Assembly (NCBI RefSeq): GCF_948329825.1
Contig: NZ_CAOJCM010000004.1
Span: forward strand, 186,001 to 250,000
DNA from: Paenibacillus sp. JJ-100
Lineage (GTDB): Bacteria > Bacillota > Bacilli > Paenibacillales > Paenibacillaceae
Length of the DNA: 64,000 nt
Direction of reading: 5' to 3'
Within the stretch, counting starts at the first letter, position 1, and each line of letters opens with the position of its first letter. Under the pieces are notes generated by a model. It was not told where the DNA came from and made no database searches. It saw nothing but the letters and a program-made list of their open reading frames with translations. The translations under genes and the position numbers were made by a program. Shown piece by piece: positions 24,606 to 34,116 of this stretch.

Positions 24606-26710
24606 TGAGTGAACCAAAGACACCCAACCTAGGGTTAAATACAATTGATCGTTCTACGCCATCGACAACCTATTTTGATCTGGACAAATATTTGGATCAG
24701 AACTGGGAGAAGATTGATGATTTTGCGGAGCAGATGGGGAATAAGGCTGAAGAAACAGCAACAAAGGTAAGTGACATTCAGGAACGATTGGATGTGGCTA
24801 AACGTGCTGACATAACTCTCCAACCTGGATTACAAATAGTAAATGCCACTCAGGATGCAGCGTTTAAACTTACCGGCCTTCAAGGAAAGACGGAGCTTAA
24901 CTATCATGGTCAGATTGGTATTTATGGGGTACTTAACCCGTATGTTATTCGGTATGGAGAAAATTTATTGCCTCCTTTTTATGAATGGTCAAATTTAGGC
25001 AGCAGTAAGTCAATAAACTCCCTGTATTCTATCACAATTAATAACCCAAGTGTTGGTGATGATGTTGCTGTCTATTTTAAATGTGAAGAAGGAGATACGT
25101 TTACATTATCCGTTGAACATGATGGTCGGATTGGTGTTAACGCATGGGACATCAACGGTAATACTGTTGGAACAAATTCAGTAGTCCCTTATACAGCCAA
25201 TCAAAGCGTTACTTTTACAATGCCAGCGGGGACAGTAAGGGGTTCATTGCATTTTGGTAATATCGCAGGAGCGGATCAAATCCTTTCAACTTGTTCCTTT
25301 GTAAATCCAATGCTCAATATCGGCAATACAGCTTTACCGTTCGTGCCGCGCGAAGACTCCTTGCTTGCGCTGCAAACAGAGCTACACGCACATCCAGATA
25401 CGGGGGCCAACCCAGATATTGTATTTGAGCGTGATGGGCAATATTTCAAGTTGGCTAAGTGGAATAAATTAACGCTTAACGGAAAACTCTCTTATTCATT
25501 TTATTCGTTTGGGAATGATAGTGGATTTAAGAGGATACGAGTAGATTCATTTCCTGCTTACAATGCTGTTAATTGGAATCCCGTAGGCACTAAGTTCAAT
25601 GGGACACGTCTAAGTAGGGGGAATATTGAGGTAGCAGATGCACTCTATGGATCACCAGATGGATCTTTGATAGCGATTAATATATCAAACGTAGACAGTG
25701 GCTGGGGTGAATCATACATACCTACAGCCGACGAGATTAAGGCTTATTTCTTGGGATGGCGTATGGCGAACAGTGGTGATTGGAGTCCTTATAATGGCAC
25801 AGGGAGTAAGGCATGGAAAAACATTTTGAGATACCAAGATGCGGAAGGAGAGACGTCATATAGCTTACCAACTACTAAGGTGCCAAATTGGACTCCATAC
25901 CAGCTCCTATACCAGCTTGCTACGCCAGTCGTAGAGCCAATCACCTCACAGGGGCAATTAACATTTAATCAGGGTAGAAACCAAGTTGAGGTAGGAACCG
26001 GAATTGTGTTGCAAGAATCAGCGCCTGCGGCGACTAGAGACTCTTACGGACGATGGAATATAGGTAACAAATATGCTGGACCAGGTGCGGAAGAGTTTAA
26101 GAATAAATCCAAATTGGTTCTTAACGTCTATAAGAATGGGAAATTGGATCCTATGTGGTATAAATTTTCTGCCGCGCAAGAATTAATACTCGGAGTATCC
26201 TATGATCCATCAGCAGCTTACAGTGTCACATACCTGATGTCGGATCAGTATCCCGTATCAGATATTATTGGAACATATGCTGAGAACGAAAAGGCAATGC
26301 TTCTGGATACTGTCAAAATGTTGAAAGAAAACACAACGCGGATATCAGTTCTTGAAAACAAGAAAGCGGAGAAGGACACTCCTGCATGGATTACGCCTAC
26401 GTTGGTAAATGGATGGGCTCAATATCCCGGTTATCCAACTGTGCAATATGTTAAGGATTCAAGCGAAAATGTACACATTAGAGGATTGATCCAAGGAGGG
26501 CTTAGGGATCCGGGTAAGAGAATATTTGTCTTGCCGCAAGGATTCCGACCAAAAACAAGACGAATCTTTAACGTACTTTCCTCCGAAACCAGAATCACTG
26601 CAGTGGGGACGACAATCGAAATAACAGAAGACGGAAACGTGTACTTAGGAACAAGTGCTTCTGAAAAATGGCTGAACCTTGAAGGAATATCATTTAATAT
26701 CAATTTGTAA
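24605..26710 (+). CDS. Tail fibre / receptor-binding protein
   Basis: The 701-residue protein occupies the fibre position after the baseplate genes. Its N-terminus (PNLGLNTIDRSTPSTTYFDLDKYLDQNWEKIDDF) is the conserved attachment part of such fibres, followed by a short coiled coil (about 45-65). The middle, residues about 100-240, resembles a carbohydrate-binding beta sandwich (GDTFTLSVEHDGRIGVNAWDINGN). The C-terminal 110 residues, after a second coiled coil near 570-595 (MLKENTTRISVLENKKAEKDT), look like a receptor-binding tip. Fibres decide which strains are killed. The gene is more AT-rich than the baseplate genes, as expected for an exchanged part. Confidence 0.8.
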   Translation: MSEPKTPNLGLNTIDRSTPSTTYFDLDKYLDQNWEKIDDFAEQMGNKAEETATKVSDIQERLDVAKRADITLQPGLQIVNATQDAAFKLTGLQGKTELNYHGQIGIYGVLNPYVIRYGENLLPPFYEWSNLGSSKSINSLYSITINNPSVGDDVAVYFKCEEGDTFTLSVEHDGRIGVNAWDINGNTVGTNSVVPYTANQSVTFTMPAGTVRGSLHFGNIAGADQILSTCSFVNPMLNIGNTALPFVPREDSLLALQTELHAHPDTGANPDIVFERDGQYFKLAKWNKLTLNGKLSYSFYSFGNDSGFKRIRVDSFPAYNAVNWNPVGTKFNGTRLSRGNIEVADALYGSPDGSLIAINISNVDSGWGESYIPTADEIKAYFLGWRMANSGDWSPYNGTGSKAWKNILRYQDAEGETSYSLPTTKVPNWTPYQLLYQLATPVVEPITSQGQLTFNQGRNQVEVGTGIVLQESAPAATRDSYGRWNIGNKYAGPGAEEFKNKSKLVLNVYKNGKLDPMWYKFSAAQELILGVSYDPSAAYSVTYLMSDQYPVSDIIGTYAENEKAMLLDTVKMLKENTTRISVLENKKAEKDTPAWITPTLVNGWAQYPGYPTVQYVKDSSENVHIRGLIQGGLRDPGKRIFVLPQGFRPKTRRIFNVLSSETRITAVGTTIEITEDGNVYLGTSASEKWLNLEGISFNINL

Positions 26711-26722
26711 AGGAGGACTACT

Positions 26723-27217
26723 ATGAAAGCCGTACCTAAAGTAAATATAGATGGACTCTATATAGAGGACGCATTAGTGGACGATTCGTTTAGTGGAGTC
26801 GTCCCTTTTTATACCGATTCTGAGCCCATGTTGCCTAGTCCGGATCAGCTTGAGCAGCCAGAAGTTAAACGTGAAGAGGAAGAAGCGGAGCGAGAAATCT
26901 CCGGATATTTAGTTGGTGTACCGGTTCCAACTGGTCTATTCTGGCCCAAATTTAATATAGCTGCTTGGAATGCATATCAGGATAGGGATACTTCTGATCA
27001 AACTTTGCCTGAACTATGGATTGAGGGATTAGGCCAGGTAGAGATTGATGAGCTGACTAAGTCGCAACCTGCAGAGTTAACAGAGATCGATATGTTAAAA
27101 CTACGATTGGCTGATTCTGAAGCTGAGAACAAGCGCTTGGCGAAAGAAAGCAATGCTAACCAAATAGCGCTTATGGAATTGCACACGATGTTGCTAAGTA
27201 TGACGGCCGAATCATAA
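26723..27217 (+). CDS. Fibre-associated protein (XkdW-like)
   Basis: The 164-residue acidic protein follows the fibre gene after 12 bases and has AAAGGAGG before its ATG. The middle reads VGVPVPTGLFWPKFNIAAWNAY, and the C-terminus is a coiled coil (LTEIDMLKLRLADSEAENKRLAKESN). Similar proteins in this slot are called XkdW-like or fibre assembly proteins. A role in fibre folding or attachment is inferred from position and from the coiled coil. No catalytic motif is present. Confidence 0.6.
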   Translation: MKAVPKVNIDGLYIEDALVDDSFSGVVPFYTDSEPMLPSPDQLEQPEVKREEEEAEREISGYLVGVPVPTGLFWPKFNIAAWNAYQDRDTSDQTLPELWIEGLGQVEIDELTKSQPAELTEIDMLKLRLADSEAENKRLAKESNANQIALMELHTMLLSMTAES

Positions 27218-27278
27218 AAATTGTCCTACTAGTCTATTCAACAGTAAGGTTTATGGATGTAGGAGAGGAGGTAATCCC

Positions 27279-27395
27279 TTGCTAGCTGTATATGTAATGA
27301 TGATAAACAAAAAGTTAATTGAATTGCATCAAGTTCCTGAAACTAGTCGAAGTCAGGTGGCTGCACTACTGGAATCGGCAGACATAGACGACTAA
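27279..27395 (+). CDS. CD1375-type small tail-locus protein
   Basis: A 38-residue frame begins with TTG at 27279 behind a strong GGAGAGGAGG and reads LAVYVMMINKKLIELHQVPETSRSQVAALLESADIDD. This pattern, a short VYxMMINKxL strand and then an amphipathic VPExxRxQV helix, is that of the tiny CD1375-like/XkdX-like proteins commonly found between fibre and holin genes. Its role is unknown. It is easily missed because of its size and start codon. Confidence 0.68.
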   Translation: MLAVYVMMINKKLIELHQVPETSRSQVAALLESADIDD

Positions 27396-27442
27396 GGAGA
27401 ACCAATTCTTTATAAAAAGAAAAATACTAAGGAGGTGAAACC

Positions 27443-27946
27443 ATGGAACGATGGGACGCCCTATGGAAATGGGGAATAGCGCTGATGAGCAGTTCGACAA
27501 ACTACTTCTTCGGAGGCTGGTCTGGGGTACTCGGCATGTTGCTGGTGTTCGTCATCCTCGACTATCTAACAGGCATCGCAGCGGCGGGAATGACGGGCAA
27601 GCTTGAAAGTAACGTCGGGATGTTCGGGATCGCACGAAAGGTATTTATATTTGCAATGGTATCGGTGGCTCATCTGGTGGACGGTGTTCTGGGAGACGGA
27701 CATTTGTTCAGGGATGCGGTCGCCTTTTTTTATATCGCGAATGAGCTGTTGTCTATTATTGAAAATGGGGGCAAGCTGGGTGCCCCGATCCCGCCGGTCA
27801 TTCGGCAGGCGATCGAGGTACTAAAAGGGAAGGGAGGGACCGGGGAATCTCCCGGTAACCTGCCTCCGCCTTCCTCAGAGTCTATTACCCGTTTGAATTC
27901 GGATGAAATAGAAGCATTTGCAACTAAAGATAACGCTAAGAAGTAA
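27443..27946 (+). CDS. Holin, TcdE/phi-Cp type (Phage_holin_4)
   Basis: The 167-residue protein belongs to the toxin-secretion/phage-lysis holin family. It has hydrophobic segments at about residues 25-47, 68-85 and 88-108, the family motif DYLTGIAAAGMTGKLESNVGMFGIARKVFIF, and a hydrophilic Pro/Ser-rich tail. Holins form pores that release the endolysin; here it would free the finished particles by killing the producer. AAGGAGGTGAAACC is a near-perfect ribosome site. The endolysin gene follows 160 bases downstream. Confidence 0.88.
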   Translation: MERWDALWKWGIALMSSSTNYFFGGWSGVLGMLLVFVILDYLTGIAAAGMTGKLESNVGMFGIARKVFIFAMVSVAHLVDGVLGDGHLFRDAVAFFYIANELLSIIENGGKLGAPIPPVIRQAIEVLKGKGGTGESPGNLPPPSSESITRLNSDEIEAFATKDNAKK

Positions 27947-28108
27947 TAGATTTTCTACGTTTTTGTTTGCTAAAAAGCGGGGATGATTTTGGATAACAGA
28001 AGTAGTGTGTATTCATTTTCTTTTGCTATCTAAAAGGACACGCACACAAGCAATACGTAACCCGTCCGCATTAACTAAATACTAACGGCATTTTGCCGCA
28101 TAAAGGAT

Positions 28109-29101
28109 GTGAAAATCTTGCAAAATAGAACTCCGGGTAACACGAAGGGCATTGACGTCTCCCGGTACCAGGGGAATATTGACTGGCCTAAGGTGAAGGC
28201 AAGTGACATAACATTTGTGTTTATCAAAGCTACCGAAGGGCGGACATATATTGATCCGAATTTTAAGAAAAATGTAACGGGTGCACTCGCAGCAGGTATG
28301 ATGGTGGGAACCTATCATTTCTTTCGCGGAACAACGGTTGAGATTGCGAAGGCAGAAGCCGCGCATTATGCGAATACGTTGAACTCGATCGGGGGAGCCA
28401 AAGCACTGCAATTGCCACCGGTCCTAGATTACGAGAACAACCCGGGCAATCTGAGCAAAGCACAGATGAACACAGTCGCCAAAGCTTTTTTAGCAGAATT
28501 ACAGCGCCTGACAGGTGTAAAACCGATCATATATACAGGCAACGCGTTTGCCAGAAATTTCGATGCCTCCTTGGGTTCCTACGATCTGTGGATCGCGCGA
28601 TACAGTAATACACGTGTGCCGGAAGATCAGTCAGCGTGGAAGCGCTGGACATTTTGGCAATATACGGACTCAGGTAAGGTGAACGGGATCAGCGGCAATG
28701 TGGATATGAATGAATTCAGTGGGACTGCGGCACAGCTTCGAGCCAAATATGCAGCAGGTGCTCCAAGCCCATTAACTCCAACGAAACCGATAGAGCCATC
28801 GAATCCGAGCAACCCGTCCGCACCTTCGGTACCATCGAATCCGAGCCAGCCAACTCTACCACCGAAAGGGGGGGGACCGATGACAGCCGAAGAAAAAGCT
28901 GCGTTTGATGCGCTTAAAGCGCAAGTTAATCAATTGCAGGCACGTCAACAGATGGAAGTTCCGGTCTGGGCAAAAGCTGCTGTAGATGCCGCGCTAGCCT
29001 ATGATATGAAAAACCCGCTGTTCAGCTTGGATAACGGAGCGAGTTACGATTTTTATCGTTTTATTACCGTGATGTACCGCAGAGGGATGTTCAAAAAGTA
29101 A
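28109..29101 (+). CDS. GH25 endolysin (lysozyme)
   Basis: The product, about 330 residues, carries an N-terminal GH25 muramidase domain (residues about 8-210). It has the opening KGIDVSRYQGNIDWPKVK, the ATEGRTYIDPNF block and the acidic pair in PPVLDYENN, which cuts the MurNAc-GlcNAc bond of peptidoglycan. A Pro/Ser/Asn linker (PSNPSNPSAPSVPSNPSQP) joins a C-terminal helical domain (PVWAKAAVDAALAYD... FYRFITVMYRRGMF) of the kind found in Bacillales endolysins, probably a wall-binding module. The GTG at 28109 lies too close to AAAGGA, so an in-frame TTG at 28118, ten bases from it, may be the true start. There is no signal peptide, so it needs the holin. Confidence 0.88.
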   Translation: MKILQNRTPGNTKGIDVSRYQGNIDWPKVKASDITFVFIKATEGRTYIDPNFKKNVTGALAAGMMVGTYHFFRGTTVEIAKAEAAHYANTLNSIGGAKALQLPPVLDYENNPGNLSKAQMNTVAKAFLAELQRLTGVKPIIYTGNAFARNFDASLGSYDLWIARYSNTRVPEDQSAWKRWTFWQYTDSGKVNGISGNVDMNEFSGTAAQLRAKYAAGAPSPLTPTKPIEPSNPSNPSAPSVPSNPSQPTLPPKGGGPMTAEEKAAFDALKAQVNQLQARQQMEVPVWAKAAVDAALAYDMKNPLFSLDNGASYDFYRFITVMYRRGMFKK

Positions 29102-29155
29102 ATTGGATCAATAAAATTCGAGAAAGAATAGATCTGATGTGGAGATAAGAATGAA

Positions 29156-29194
29156 GGGACACGGGCGGTTATTGTCGAGCTGTGTTCCTTTTTT
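29156..29194 (+). terminator. Terminator at the end of the tailocin operon
   Basis: GGGACAC (29156-29162) pairs with GTGTTCC (29182-29188), allowing one G-T pair, and is followed by a T run. It closes the lysis end of the operon. Confidence 0.75.
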
Positions 29195-29927
29195 GTACAT
29201 AATGTCAATAACGCTGACGCGAGTCGTGAATTTAAAGGCGGTTCTTTGTAAATCTCTTGTCTATTCGGTAAATGTGATGTAAAGTAAGTTACACGAAAAT
29301 ATTTTTCACCACGATTTAATACAGAAACCTCCTCATCATGACAAAACCTTAACATGTAAAGTTATGTACTGTCGTTGATCCATTCCAATCCCTTTCTTTT
29401 CTTACTTACTACTCGTCACTCTAACCGTTTGATAACCTTATGAAATAAACTCACGTTACAAACTCAGACTACAAACTCTCGTAACAAACAGCTACGGCTA
29501 ATGCTCACGATCTATGCTACTAGATACGCATTAAGAATCGGATAGCTTTACACTTCCAAGATCTTCATATCTTTTCAATCCTGCAGTCACTCCATCGTAG
29601 TCACTCAATTCCAATCACTCCATGTAGTCAATCCAACGTAAACCTTGGTAGGCTTCCGTAAATGAACAGATCTTTCAACCTTCTCTAGTGAAACTTGCTA
29701 ACACTTATTGACCTTGGTTCAATATCTGCATTTGGTATCAGAGGCATTTACAGCCTGAAATAGATGATACAAATATTACGTAATTAAGATCTGCTGAGGT
29801 ATTACCTGATGAACACGGCAGCAAGTATCGAAACCTCCACAACATCATTGCACAGACTGCCAGAGTTTCCGTTTTTTTGGGCACAAGCATCACACACATT
29901 ATGAGACAGGGAAGGGTGTTGTAACGT
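29195..29927. other. Long non-coding interval before the peptide-binding protein gene
   Basis: More than 700 bases carry no credible gene on either strand. The text is pyrimidine-rich and locally repetitive: CACTCCAT followed by GTAGTCA appears twice near 29588 and 29617, and TACAAACTC-like units recur near 29455-29490. It may contain the promoter and a long leader for the transporter operon; no known riboswitch was recognised. Confidence 0.45.
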
Positions 29928-31583
29928 ATGCGAATGAGAAAAAAGTGGATGTCCGGTTTTCTGACTTTGGCACTGAGTACTGTACTTGTTTTATCGGGCT
30001 GCTCCAGTAGCAATGAGGGCGGCGATGGTACGCCAGCACCTGCGGAAGGCAATGAACCTCCTACAGAAACAGCTGCTCAGGATACGCTGATCATGGGTCG
30101 TGGAGGAGATTCGGTAGCGCTTGATCCTTCGATTGTAACGGATGGGGAATCCCTTAAGATTGGGCATCAGGTGTTTGATTCGCTCCTCGATTACAAGGAA
30201 GGTGGAACCGAAGTTGTACCTGGACTGGCCGAGAGTTGGGAGATTTCCGCAGACGGGCTCAAGTATGTGTTTAAGCTTAAATCCGGGGTGAAGTTCCATG
30301 ATGGCACAGACTTTAACGCGGATGCCGTAGTATTCAATTTTAATCGCTGGAGTGATCCGGCAAGTGAATATAAATTCGAAGGCGATTCCTTCGACTATTA
30401 TGATTCTATGTTTGGACCAGAGGGAGCTCGTGTGATCAAGGAAGTGAAGGCGCTCGATGAATCGACGGTGGAGTTTACCTTAAATCAACCACAAGCTCCT
30501 TTCCTGCAAAATATTGCCATGACCCCGTTTGGTATAGGTAGTCCAACAGCGATTCAGGAGAAAAAAGAGAACTTCAAGAGCGAGCCTGTAGGTACCGGCC
30601 CATTTGTGTTCAAAGAGTGGAAGCGGAACGACTCGATCACGCTGGAGAAGAATGCCGAATACTGGAAGGAAGGGTTCCCGAAGCTGAACAAAGTGATCGT
30701 TCGCTCCATTCCGGATAACACCGCTCGTTTCAATGCCTTGCAAAACGGCGAGATCGATATCATGGAAGATTTGAACCCGGATGATCTGAGCATTCTGGAG
30801 AGTAATAGCGAACTTCAGAAGATTGAACGTCCACCGTTCAATGTGGCTTATCTTGGCTTTAATTTTAAGAAAAAACCGTTCGATAACGTCAAAGTCAGAC
30901 AAGCCCTTAACCATGCGGTGAACAAACAAGCCATCATCGATGCTTTCTTTGCCGGACAGGCGAAGCCTGCGGTGAACCCGATGCCGCCTACGCTGTGGGG
31001 ATATAATGATGAGATTGAAGACTACGCCTATGACTTGGAAAAAGCAAAAGCTCTGCTGGCTGAGGCCGGCTTCCCAGATGGTCTGCCAGACCCCGTAACA
31101 TTTTATGCGATGCCTGTATCCCGGCCGTATATGCCAGATGGCAAGAAGGTGGCAGAGGCAATCCAGGCCGATTTCGAGAAAATCGGTGTGAAAACAACGA
31201 TTGAATCTCCGGAGTGGGCGACGTATCTGGAAGATTCCAAAGCCGGGGAGAAGGACGATATCTACATGCTCGGTTGGACCGGAGACAACGGTGATCCGGA
31301 TAACTTCCTGTACACACTGCTGGACAAAGACGCCATCCCGGGCAACAACCGCAGTTATTATGTGAACGAAGAGCTGCACACCTTGCTTACGAAAGCACAG
31401 ACAGAGACGGATCAGGACAAACGTGCTGAACTGTACCAACAGGCGCAAGTCATTATCAAGGAAGATGCCCCGTGGATTCCGCTTGTGCATACAACACCAA
31501 TTCTGGCTGGAAAAGCTAACTTGAAAGGTTTTGTCACATCGCCGCTTGGAACTGAATCCTATGCAGGTGCATATTTCGAATAA
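29928..31583 (+). CDS. Peptide/nickel-type ABC transporter, substrate-binding lipoprotein
   Basis: The 551-residue protein is a family 5 (DppA/OppA) extracellular solute-binding protein. A lipoprotein signal peptide is clear: KKWMSG, a hydrophobic stretch, then LSGC with the lipidated cysteine at residue 25. An acidic Gly/Pro/Thr-rich tether follows. Mature-domain signatures include the [29 protein letters not shown] region (about 110-140) and [21 protein letters not shown]. It delivers short peptides to the two permeases encoded next. The exact ligand cannot be told. The ATG at 29928 follows GAAGGGTGTTG. Confidence 0.9.
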   Translation: [551 protein letters not shown]

Positions 31584-31790
31584 CTTGAAATGTAAGTAGC
31601 GATTGGGAATTGAAGTGGGAGGACACCTCTTGTGTTATAACGACTGAACGCACTGGCGGACATGTCATGCTTGGAGGATTATCTATCTGTAGCCACGCTA
31701 ACCTAAGCAGATGTGTTCGCTGGTGCTTTTTCTCTAATCTGGAGGACTGAATCGAATACGCATGATACGTTTAGGGCAGGTGATCTGGAA

Positions 31791-32795
31791 GTGAACAGCT
31801 ATATTGTCAAACGTGTGCTGGTATTGCTGCCCGTTTTGCTGGGCATGACATTGATCGTTTTTTCCATCATTCACGCGATACCTGGTGATCCGGCCGAGAC
31901 GATTCTGGGGCAAAAAGCAACCGAACAATCCAAGCAAGCTCTTCGAGACCAGCTTGGGCTAGATAAACCCTGGTTCCAGCAATATTTCGCCTATCTGGGT
32001 GACTTGCTGAAAGGAGATCTGGGCACATCCATTCGCACCAAAGTGCCTATTGCCCAGGAAATTGTGCCTTATTTGACAGCAACGCTCGAACTCACGATGG
32101 CGAGTATGTTGTTTGCTGTCATCATTGGTGTCAATGCAGGGATTGTTAGTGCATGGAAGCACAACTCCTGGTTTGATTACTGCTGTATGGTGATTGCTCT
32201 TGTCGGAGTATCCATGCCGATCTTCTGGCTTGGTCTAATGGAACAATGGCTGTTTGCCAACAAACTGCAATGGCTGCCATCGATCGGACGAATGAACGCA
32301 CGTGATCCGGTGGAAGCGATTACAGGTTTGTATGTGCTGGACACGATGCTTGCTGGACGCTGGGATCAGTTGTGGACGGTGACCAAACATCTAATTCTGC
32401 CAAGTATAGCGCTCGGTACCATTCCGATGGCTGTAATTGCAAGAATGACCCGTTCCAGTATGCTGGAAGTGATGAGCTCGGATTATATTCGTACCGCCAA
32501 GGCGAAAGGGCTGGGGCCATTTTTTGTCGTATATGGACATGCACTCAAAAATGCATTCATTCCTGTACTAACCGTTATCGGTATTCAGACCGGGTCGCTG
32601 CTGGGAGGTGCGGTGCTGACAGAAACAATCTTTGCGTGGCCGGGTGTGGGGCGCTATATATATGAAGCAATCAGTTCACGGGACTATCCTGTGATTCAGA
32701 GTGGAATCCTGATTGTGGCTTTCTTTTTCGTATTGATCAATCTGATTGTCGACCTGCTATATGCCGTATTTGATCCGAGGATCAGCTACAAGTAG
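31791..32795 (+). CDS. dppB: ABC transporter permease, DppB type
   Basis: The 334-residue permease has six predicted membrane spans and the DppB opening SYIVKRVLVLLPVLLGMTLIVFSIIHAIPGDPAE. The cytoplasmic EAA loop that contacts an ATPase is seen at YIRTAKAKGLGPFFVVYGHALKNAFIPV (about residues 232-260). I start at GTG 31791 because AGGTGATC, a match to the 16S tail, lies five bases upstream. A longer in-frame reading from 31713 has no such site and lacks the family's N-terminus. It sits about 200 bases after the binding protein and before DppC. Confidence 0.9.
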   Translation: MNSYIVKRVLVLLPVLLGMTLIVFSIIHAIPGDPAETILGQKATEQSKQALRDQLGLDKPWFQQYFAYLGDLLKGDLGTSIRTKVPIAQEIVPYLTATLELTMASMLFAVIIGVNAGIVSAWKHNSWFDYCCMVIALVGVSMPIFWLGLMEQWLFANKLQWLPSIGRMNARDPVEAITGLYVLDTMLAGRWDQLWTVTKHLILPSIALGTIPMAVIARMTRSSMLEVMSSDYIRTAKAKGLGPFFVVYGHALKNAFIPVLTVIGIQTGSLLGGAVLTETIFAWPGVGRYIYEAISSRDYPVIQSGILIVAFFFVLINLIVDLLYAVFDPRISYK

Positions 32796-32871
32796 AGAGG
32801 GGCAATAATATCGATGCAGTCAGCTGTTGACCTTGTAGTAATCTATTTAAGTTCAGCAAAGGAGAACCTGT

Positions 32872-33771
32872 ATGGCCAAACTCTCAACCAATACCGGACA
32901 AACTGTTGATACAGTTCACACGAGCAGATCAGGTCCCTGGCGTGAGGCATGGAGGACGTTTCGGCGGAATCGGCTTGCCTTGGCGGGTTTGATCATTATA
33001 ATATTTTTCATCCTACTGGCCTTTCTTGCACCATATATTGCGCCGTACGATTACAAGGAACAGGTGCTGCAGGACCGGCTTCAAGCACCCTCAGCAGAGC
33101 ATTGGTTTGGAACGGATGACTTGGGACGAGATGTGTTTTCCCGTGTAATACATGGAGCACGAATATCGTTGTGGGTCGGTTTTTTCTCCGTAATCGGTTC
33201 GATCATTGCAGGAGCGCTGCTGGGACTGGTTGCAGGGTTTTACGGGAAATGGGCGGATATGCTGATCTCGCGTCTGTTTGATATTTTGCTGGCGTTTCCG
33301 GGCATATTGCTAGCCATTGCCATTGTTGCGATTCTGGGTCCGTCGCTGCAGAATGCGTTGCTCGCCATTGCTATCGTGAATATACCAACCTATGGTCGGT
33401 TGGTGAGGTCGCGCGTGCTTAGTTTGCGCCAAGAGGAGTTTATTACATCGGCGCGAACGCTGGGAGCAGGGAACGGACGCATCTTGTTTCGACATATTTT
33501 ACCGAACAGTCTTACTCCCCTCATTGTGCAAGGCACACTGGGGATTGGTACGGCCATCATAGAGGCGGCTGCACTGGGGTTCCTGGGCATGGGGGCTCAA
33601 CCTCCGGATCCCGAGTGGGGGAAAATGTTGTCGGATTCCCGTCAGTATATCCAAAAGGCCCCTTGGACATTAATTTTTCCGGGTCTCTCTATCATGCTGA
33701 CTGTACTCGGCTTTAACCTGATGGGCGATGGTCTGCGTGACACACTTGATCCCAAAATGGCGAAGAAGTAA
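32872..33771 (+). CDS. dppC: ABC transporter permease, DppC type
   Basis: The 299-residue permease has the family's short cytoplasmic N-terminus (REAWRTFRRNRLALAGLIIIIFF) and HWFGTDDLGRDVFSRVIHGARISL (about 80-103). The EAA loop is FITSARTLGAGNGRILFRHILPNSLTPLIV. Six spans are expected. AAAGGAG precedes the ATG. It pairs with the DppB-type permease upstream. No DppD/DppF ATPase gene follows; a terminator closes the operon at 33944, so the importer must borrow ATPases encoded elsewhere. Confidence 0.92.
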   Translation: MAKLSTNTGQTVDTVHTSRSGPWREAWRTFRRNRLALAGLIIIIFFILLAFLAPYIAPYDYKEQVLQDRLQAPSAEHWFGTDDLGRDVFSRVIHGARISLWVGFFSVIGSIIAGALLGLVAGFYGKWADMLISRLFDILLAFPGILLAIAIVAILGPSLQNALLAIAIVNIPTYGRLVRSRVLSLRQEEFITSARTLGAGNGRILFRHILPNSLTPLIVQGTLGIGTAIIEAAALGFLGMGAQPPDPEWGKMLSDSRQYIQKAPWTLIFPGLSIMLTVLGFNLMGDGLRDTLDPKMAKK

Positions 33772-33943
33772 TGAACGTAAAGAGAGTTAGAGAGTAAGGA
33801 TCATAGAGTATAGAGTAAAGAGTATTGAGTAATCAATGAGAGAGTATATTCATTCCCTATCTACCGATCATCAAGGGACATATGTATCCGCAAATCTGAG
33901 GGCGAATGTGCTGTTCTGGCATCATACATCTCATCTGAATACG

Positions 33944-33975
33944 CCGTCCCGAATATCCATTCGAGACGGTTTTTT
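33944..33975 (+). terminator. Intrinsic terminator of the peptide transporter operon
   Basis: CCGTCCCGAAT and ATTCGAGACGG pair with one mismatch around ATCC, followed by six T. Confidence 0.9.
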
Positions 33976-34086
33976 GTATTGGCAGAGGAAGTGCGATAAA
34001 CTGTGAGGAGGGGTCAATTAGTGTGGAGGATTCTCTTCTTGTGACAACGTGGAATCAATCATTTTGTTAAAATAACCTTTGTCGTA

Positions 34087-34116
34087 TTGACACCCAATTT
34101 TCCCATATGTTATATA
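34087..34116 (+). promoter_or_regulatory. SigA-type promoter of htpG
   Basis: TTGACA at 34087-34092 and TTATAT/TATATA at 34110-34116 with a 17-18 base spacer. The start of transcription would fall just before or within the CIRCE element. Confidence 0.8.

Noticed and set aside
15260..29101. Intact inducible prophage
   Set aside because: No head, portal, terminase, integrase or replication genes are present in the window, so a full phage is not supported.
29580..29640. Two similar CACTCCAT...GTAGTCA units
   Set aside because: Only two imperfect copies with no conserved spacer length; not a CRISPR array. Noted only as local repetition.
30480..31490. 336-codon antisense ORF opposite the peptide-binding lipoprotein
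   Set aside because: Long only because of codon bias in the sense gene; composition is Arg/His/Phe-rich without any recognisable domain.
31713..31790. Longer N-terminus for the DppB-type permease
   Set aside because: The family N-terminus starts at the GTG at 31791 and a 16S-matching AGGTGATC lies just before it.
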